In this document: in pieces, positions 60,777 through 64,000 of the stretch
Layout: every line of letters begins with the position of its first letter
Numbering within the stretch: the first letter of the stretch is position 1
Source: Diphasiastrum complanatum
Lineage: Eukaryota; Streptophyta; Lycopodiopsida; Lycopodiales; Lycopodiaceae
Assembly (NCBI GenBank): GCA_029204225.1
Contig: CM055092.1
Coordinates: forward strand, 18,841,222-18,905,221
DNA length: 64,000 nucleotides
Direction: 5' to 3'
Translations under genes and position numbers: made by a program
Notes under the pieces: generated by a model
Databases searched by the model: none
The model's input: the letters and a program-made list of their open reading frames with translations, nothing else
What the model was told of the DNA's origin: nothing

Positions 60777-61269
60777 AGATTTCTTGATCTCGGCCTCTTC
60801 AAAAGATGAGTGTTGATCTTCATGAAAGACAACATCTCTACTTTCATAACTTGATAAGTAGAGAGTATAAAGACTCTATAGGCCTTCTTGGTGGATGAGT
60901 ATCCAACCATGATCCCTTTGCATGCACTAGGATCTTCCTTCTTCCTTGTTTCCAAGGGAATATGGACAAATCATAAGCATCCAAAAACTCTAAGGTGATC
61001 AACCTTAGGCTTCTTCAAATATAAGTTTTCATATGGTGACTTTCCTCTAAGAGCTATATGTGGGAGTCTATTGCAAATATAATTTGCACAATTAATGGCT
61101 TCTCCCCAAAAGTCTTTGGGCAAAGATGCCTCAATTCTCATAGATTTTGCACATTCACATAGAGATCTATTCTTTCTCTTGGCCACTCCATTTTGAGATG
61201 AGAGTAGGCACAAGAGAACTCCCTTGTGATGCCTTCAAGCTCACAAAAATCTTGAAATTTATTGGAGAT
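60777..61269 (-). pseudogene. F2 integrase C-terminal half, broken
   Basis: Follows the TAG that ends the upstream ORF: ISNKFQDFCELEGITREF, a frameshift near 61200, then SSQNGVAKRKNRSLCECAKS (catalytic Glu position of AERK is replaced by Lys: AKRK), FWGEAINCANYICNRLPHIA and HLRVFGCL with a stop near 60971. In the shifted continuation: ETRKKEDPSACKGIMVGYSS, TKKAYRVFILSTYQVMK. Confidence 0.85.
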
Positions 61270-63021
61270 CTATTCACCACCTCCATCACTTCTAAGAGCT
61301 TCAATCTTGAATGAGAATTGCTTCTCTACATAAGCTTTGAGGATAAGGAAATGATCAAACACCATAGATTTAGAAGCAAGAAGATATATCCAAGTGAATC
61401 TTGTGAAATTATCAATGAAATTAACAAAACAAGTGGCTCCTCCCTTGCTTGTAGTTGATGAGAAATGCACATCCGAGTGGATTAACTCCAAGGGATGCTT
61501 GCTTTTGATAGAAGATCTTGTAAATGGCTTTTTGTGAGATTTAGCAATAGCACAAGCCTCACAAGGCTTGATCTTCTTGGAGAATGACTTTGGCAAGCCA
61601 ATAGCTTTGGCTTCTTTGATCATAGAGAGCATGGATTTGTAGTTGGGATGTCCCAACCTCCTATGCCATAATTCCTCCATAGAGAGCTTGTTCACAAGAG
61701 CAACATTACAAGCATTCACATACTCATTTGGATCTAGTTTATAGATGCCACCAAATCTAGATCCTAATGCAAGTATCTCATTATTCTTCTTGATAGTGCA
61801 AGTATCAACATTGAATTTTACATCAAGGCCATTATCAAGCAATTGGCCAACACTAAGAAGATTCTTAGTAAGCTTAGGTACATAAAGAACTTTAGAGAGA
61901 GAAAGAACTTTAGAGGATGCAAGCTTCAAGAGAATGTTCCCTATGCCTTCAATAGGACATTCAAAATCATTTGCTGTGTATATTGATTTCTTGACTCCAT
62001 CATAAGGTGCAATAGAAGAGAAAGAGTCCTTGGAGCTACACATATGTGAAGAGGCTCCACTATCAATATACCATAGGCCGTCCTTCTTGAAAGGAGTAGA
62101 TGAGAAACTAGAGACCATAAGAGATCCCTCTGCATCACTTGCAATAGTGTCTTCCTTCTCATTGATAATGTTGGCTTGCTTGAGTTGATTTTTCTTCTTA
62201 AAGCAATTGGTGGCATAATGGCCTTTCTTGCAACAATAAAAGCACTTGATCTTCTTCTTTTTGAGCTTGGATGATGAAGCATTAGAGGAATCATCTTCCT
62301 CCTCATCTTTGTCTTTGGATTTGACTTTGTCCTTGCTTGAGGATTGTTGATGTTGGTTCTTGCTCCTCCCTGTGTGCTTATCCTTGGCAAAGAGAGCTTT
62401 GCCATCATTATGAGTGAGAGAGAGCTTGTCCATCCTCAAGAGCTTGTACTCTTGTCTTGATTCTTCTGAAATTAGCACACTTTGGAGAGCCTCCAAACTT
62501 GGTAGCTCCTCCTTAATGGCATAGGATTGGACAAGGTTATCAAATTCACTTCTCAAGCCATTGAGAATGACTTGAACTAGCTCATTTTGATTGATGGAAT
62601 CACCAATACAAGCAGGTTCTCTATGAATATCTTTTACTCTCAAAACATAACTAGATGCACTCTCATCACTCTTTTGGCTACTTTGAAAGATTTGATTCCT
62701 AAGAGTGAGAAGCCTAGAGGTATTCTTATCCTCATAGATAGTCTTGAGACAATCCCACGCTTCTTTGGCTATTGTACAAGTACCTATCTCCCTCAATATC
62801 TCATTAGAGACATTCATCTTAATGTAGTGGAAAGCCATCCTAGCTCTCTTTTTGTATTTTTGAACCTCTTGAAGAACTTGTGGTTCTTCTTCAAGGCCAA
62901 GAACTATGTCCATCACGTCTTGAAGGATCAAGATGGACTCCATCCTCATTTTCCAAATTGAATAGTTTGAAGTGGACAATCTTTCACTTGGTTCCAACAA
63001 GGATGAACCCATTGAAGACAT
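61270..63021 (-). CDS. F2 Gag-protease-integrase N-terminal half
   Basis: 583 codons from ATG at 63021 (MSSMGSSLLEPSERLSTSNY); the frame is open a little further upstream but lacks another ATG. Gag: KMRMESILILQDVMDIVLGL, HYIKMNVSNEILREIG, STSRLLTLRNQIFQSSQKSD-like core, QVILNGLRSEFDNLVQSYAI; zinc knuckle CFYCCKKGHYATNC (near residue 270). Protease YIDSGASSHMCS (near residue 320), YVPKLTKNLLSVGQLLDNGL, HHCC domain (LWHRRLGHPNYKS, CEACAIAKSHKKPF), integrase ELIHSDVHFSST, NFIDNFTRFTW and LRSDGGGE, where TAG replaces the expected Tyr codon. Confidence 0.93.
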   Translation of the reverse strand: MSSMGSSLLEPSERLSTSNYSIWKMRMESILILQDVMDIVLGLEEEPQVLQEVQKYKKRARMAFHYIKMNVSNEILREIGTCTIAKEAWDCLKTIYEDKNTSRLLTLRNQIFQSSQKSDESASSYVLRVKDIHREPACIGDSINQNELVQVILNGLRSEFDNLVQSYAIKEELPSLEALQSVLISEESRQEYKLLRMDKLSLTHNDGKALFAKDKHTGRSKNQHQQSSSKDKVKSKDKDEEEDDSSNASSSKLKKKKIKCFYCCKKGHYATNCFKKKNQLKQANIINEKEDTIASDAEGSLMVSSFSSTPFKKDGLWYIDSGASSHMCSSKDSFSSIAPYDGVKKSIYTANDFECPIEGIGNILLKLASSKVLSLSKVLYVPKLTKNLLSVGQLLDNGLDVKFNVDTCTIKKNNEILALGSRFGGIYKLDPNEYVNACNVALVNKLSMEELWHRRLGHPNYKSMLSMIKEAKAIGLPKSFSKKIKPCEACAIAKSHKKPFTRSSIKSKHPLELIHSDVHFSSTTSKGGATCFVNFIDNFTRFTWIYLLASKSMVFDHFLILKAYVEKQFSFKIEALRSDGGGE

Positions 63022-63744
63022 TTGAAGTGAAGAAAACGCAAATGATGAACAATAAATGCTGCTACACACTCTCAATAGGATCCAATAATAGAGTGCTATC
63101 TCCTCCTATGAAAGATCTTGCAACTATTTGTGAATTGATTCTCACTAGCTACACAAATCTCTCTAAAACAAGATCTATTTCACATCAAATGATGGAGTAT
63201 AGGCAAATTTAGGATCAAACACTCTTAGCACGTGTGAAGTACACTAAGAAACCAAATTTGACTCAAATACAATGATATTGCATGAAACAAAATGACTAAG
63301 ATCTCAAAACAGTGCCTAGATCACATATAGATCTGTGATTTTGGATCAACCAAGCAATCTCTTGACCAAACCAAATGTGTCCACCCAGGTCTAGGTGCCC
63401 TACCTAACCCTCTTCAAAAGCTTATAACTTTTGATTGGCTCAACCAAATGGAATGAAACTGATTGCATCAGAAACTAGAAAAAATAGCTTCAAAACAAGC
63501 TATCAAGCAAGATAAATGGATCAAGCATGAGAGAGAACTTCCAAACTGAAATTGGATGTTCCTCACACGTGTCTGAGCACCTGATTCCGTACAGTACCAG
63601 GTCAGACCCAATCAATGTCCTTTTGATATCTTTTGATCCAAAATTGAACAAGATAGCTAGGAAAATGGACCTTGACAATTTCTAGCTCAAGATTGATGAA
63701 TAGTTTTCACTTAAATGGATCAAAATGCATGGTAACCTTAGGTA
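63022..63744 (-). other. F2 untranslated leader
   Basis: About 720 bp between PBS and gag, AT-rich, matched by the F1 leader. Holds GACACGTGTGAG (near 63570), conserved in F1. No reading frame. Confidence 0.8.
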
Positions 63745-63757
63745 GGATCTGATACCA
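63745..63757 (-). promoter_or_regulatory. Primer-binding site of F2
   Basis: TGGTATCAGATCC on the minus strand, directly next to the LTR end (AATCAACA). The 3' part deviates from the usual GAGC. Confidence 0.88.
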
Positions 63758-64000
63758 TGTTGATTTCACATGTGCGGATTGTCCACAACATGTACTTGTG
63801 ATCTCCTAAGGTGTGTAGATGCACCAAGATCAAGAGTAGATTGAGATTCAAGATCAATCTTAGATCCTATGGCAAAAACACACTACTACATGCATTCAAT
63901 CACTTCCAACTCTCACTCACACATGTGGGAAGTATTCAAAAAATAATCTAAGTAAAAACAAGTTGCTCTCCTCGGGTAGAGAGAGAAAAAACATCATGAG
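63758..64000 (-). repeat. 5' LTR of F2 (partial, runs off the window)
   Basis: On + it begins TGTTGATTTCACATGTG, matching 58318 onward. Only the last 243 bp (in element orientation) of the LTR are in the window. Confidence 0.92.

Larger units (their letters stand above)
58318..64000 (-). mobile_element. Family F copia element F2, nearly complete
   Basis: Order on the minus strand: 5' LTR (63758 to beyond the window), PBS, leader, gag-protease-integrase, RT, RNase H, 3' LTR. All modules are present in canonical copia order. It is disabled by one stop in integrase, further stops or shifts between integrase, linker and RNase H. Left flank is CCTCT in the hAT remnant; the matching TSD is off-window. 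Internal length without LTRs is about 4.7 kb, normal for a copia element. Confidence 0.92.

Overview
The window looks like nuclear DNA from a land plant with a large, repeat-rich genome. Nearly everything recognisable is transposable-element debris: at least eight copies or fragments of Ty1/copia LTR retrotransposons (Gag zinc knuckle, DSGAS protease, HHCC/DDE integrase, YVDD reverse transcriptase, RNase H; primer sites of the TGGTATCAGAGC type, matching plant initiator tRNA-Met). Six long (GA)n arrays, a CACGTGGC-rich satellite, tandem repeats, one Helitron end, one hAT fragment and one TSD-flanked retroposon fill most of the rest. No bacterial or organellar gene is visible. Two minus-strand exons with good splice sites (17385-17542 and 16552-16776) resemble the C-terminal half of a Hedgehog-type Hint domain. 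They are the best candidate for host coding sequence and, if confirmed, would fit a non-flowering plant; this is inference.

Layout. 1-9930: an old copia copy (B1) split by a non-autonomous element (A1, 2333-7414); reading resumes in RT on the far side. 9931-14046: three primer-binding-site copies in a row, then a B-type RT/RNase H fragment interrupted by a 5' LTR and gag-PR-IN element (C1). 14047-15660: a shrunken minus-strand copy of family D. 15661-17862: AT-rich DNA holding the Hint-like exons. 17863-20600: (AC)n, then an LTR element (G) with an unrecognised acidic/coiled-coil protein. 20751-23943: degenerate copia PR-IN-RT-RNaseH (E1). 23944-29384: mostly unassigned, with two GA arrays, a 117-bp duplication and one unrecognised broken reading frame. 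29385-35400: satellite DNA split by a long-LTR copia element (B3). 35718-40580: two convergent, intron-containing gene-like tracts that may be one unclassified DNA element. 41045-42260: the same satellite as an inverted repeat. 42261-49190: family D pol present twice in tandem. 49293-52107: GA arrays and a broken Gag-like gene. 52830-54530: two tandem-repeat families. 55161-55572: Helitron 3' terminus and a retroposed antisense tRNA-like sequence. 55970-64000: a truncated family F copy (F1), a hAT transposase fragment, and a nearly complete minus-strand family F element (F2) whose 5' LTR runs off the window.

No operon-like cooperation exists; the modules belong to separate mobile elements, nearly all inactivated by stops, frameshifts or internal deletions. 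F2 is the least decayed: the visible part of its 5' LTR differs from the 3' LTR at about nine positions in roughly 225 aligned bases by eye. Recurrent oddities are fold-back (inverted) duplications at five or more loci and the clustering of GA arrays, all with the purine strand on +.
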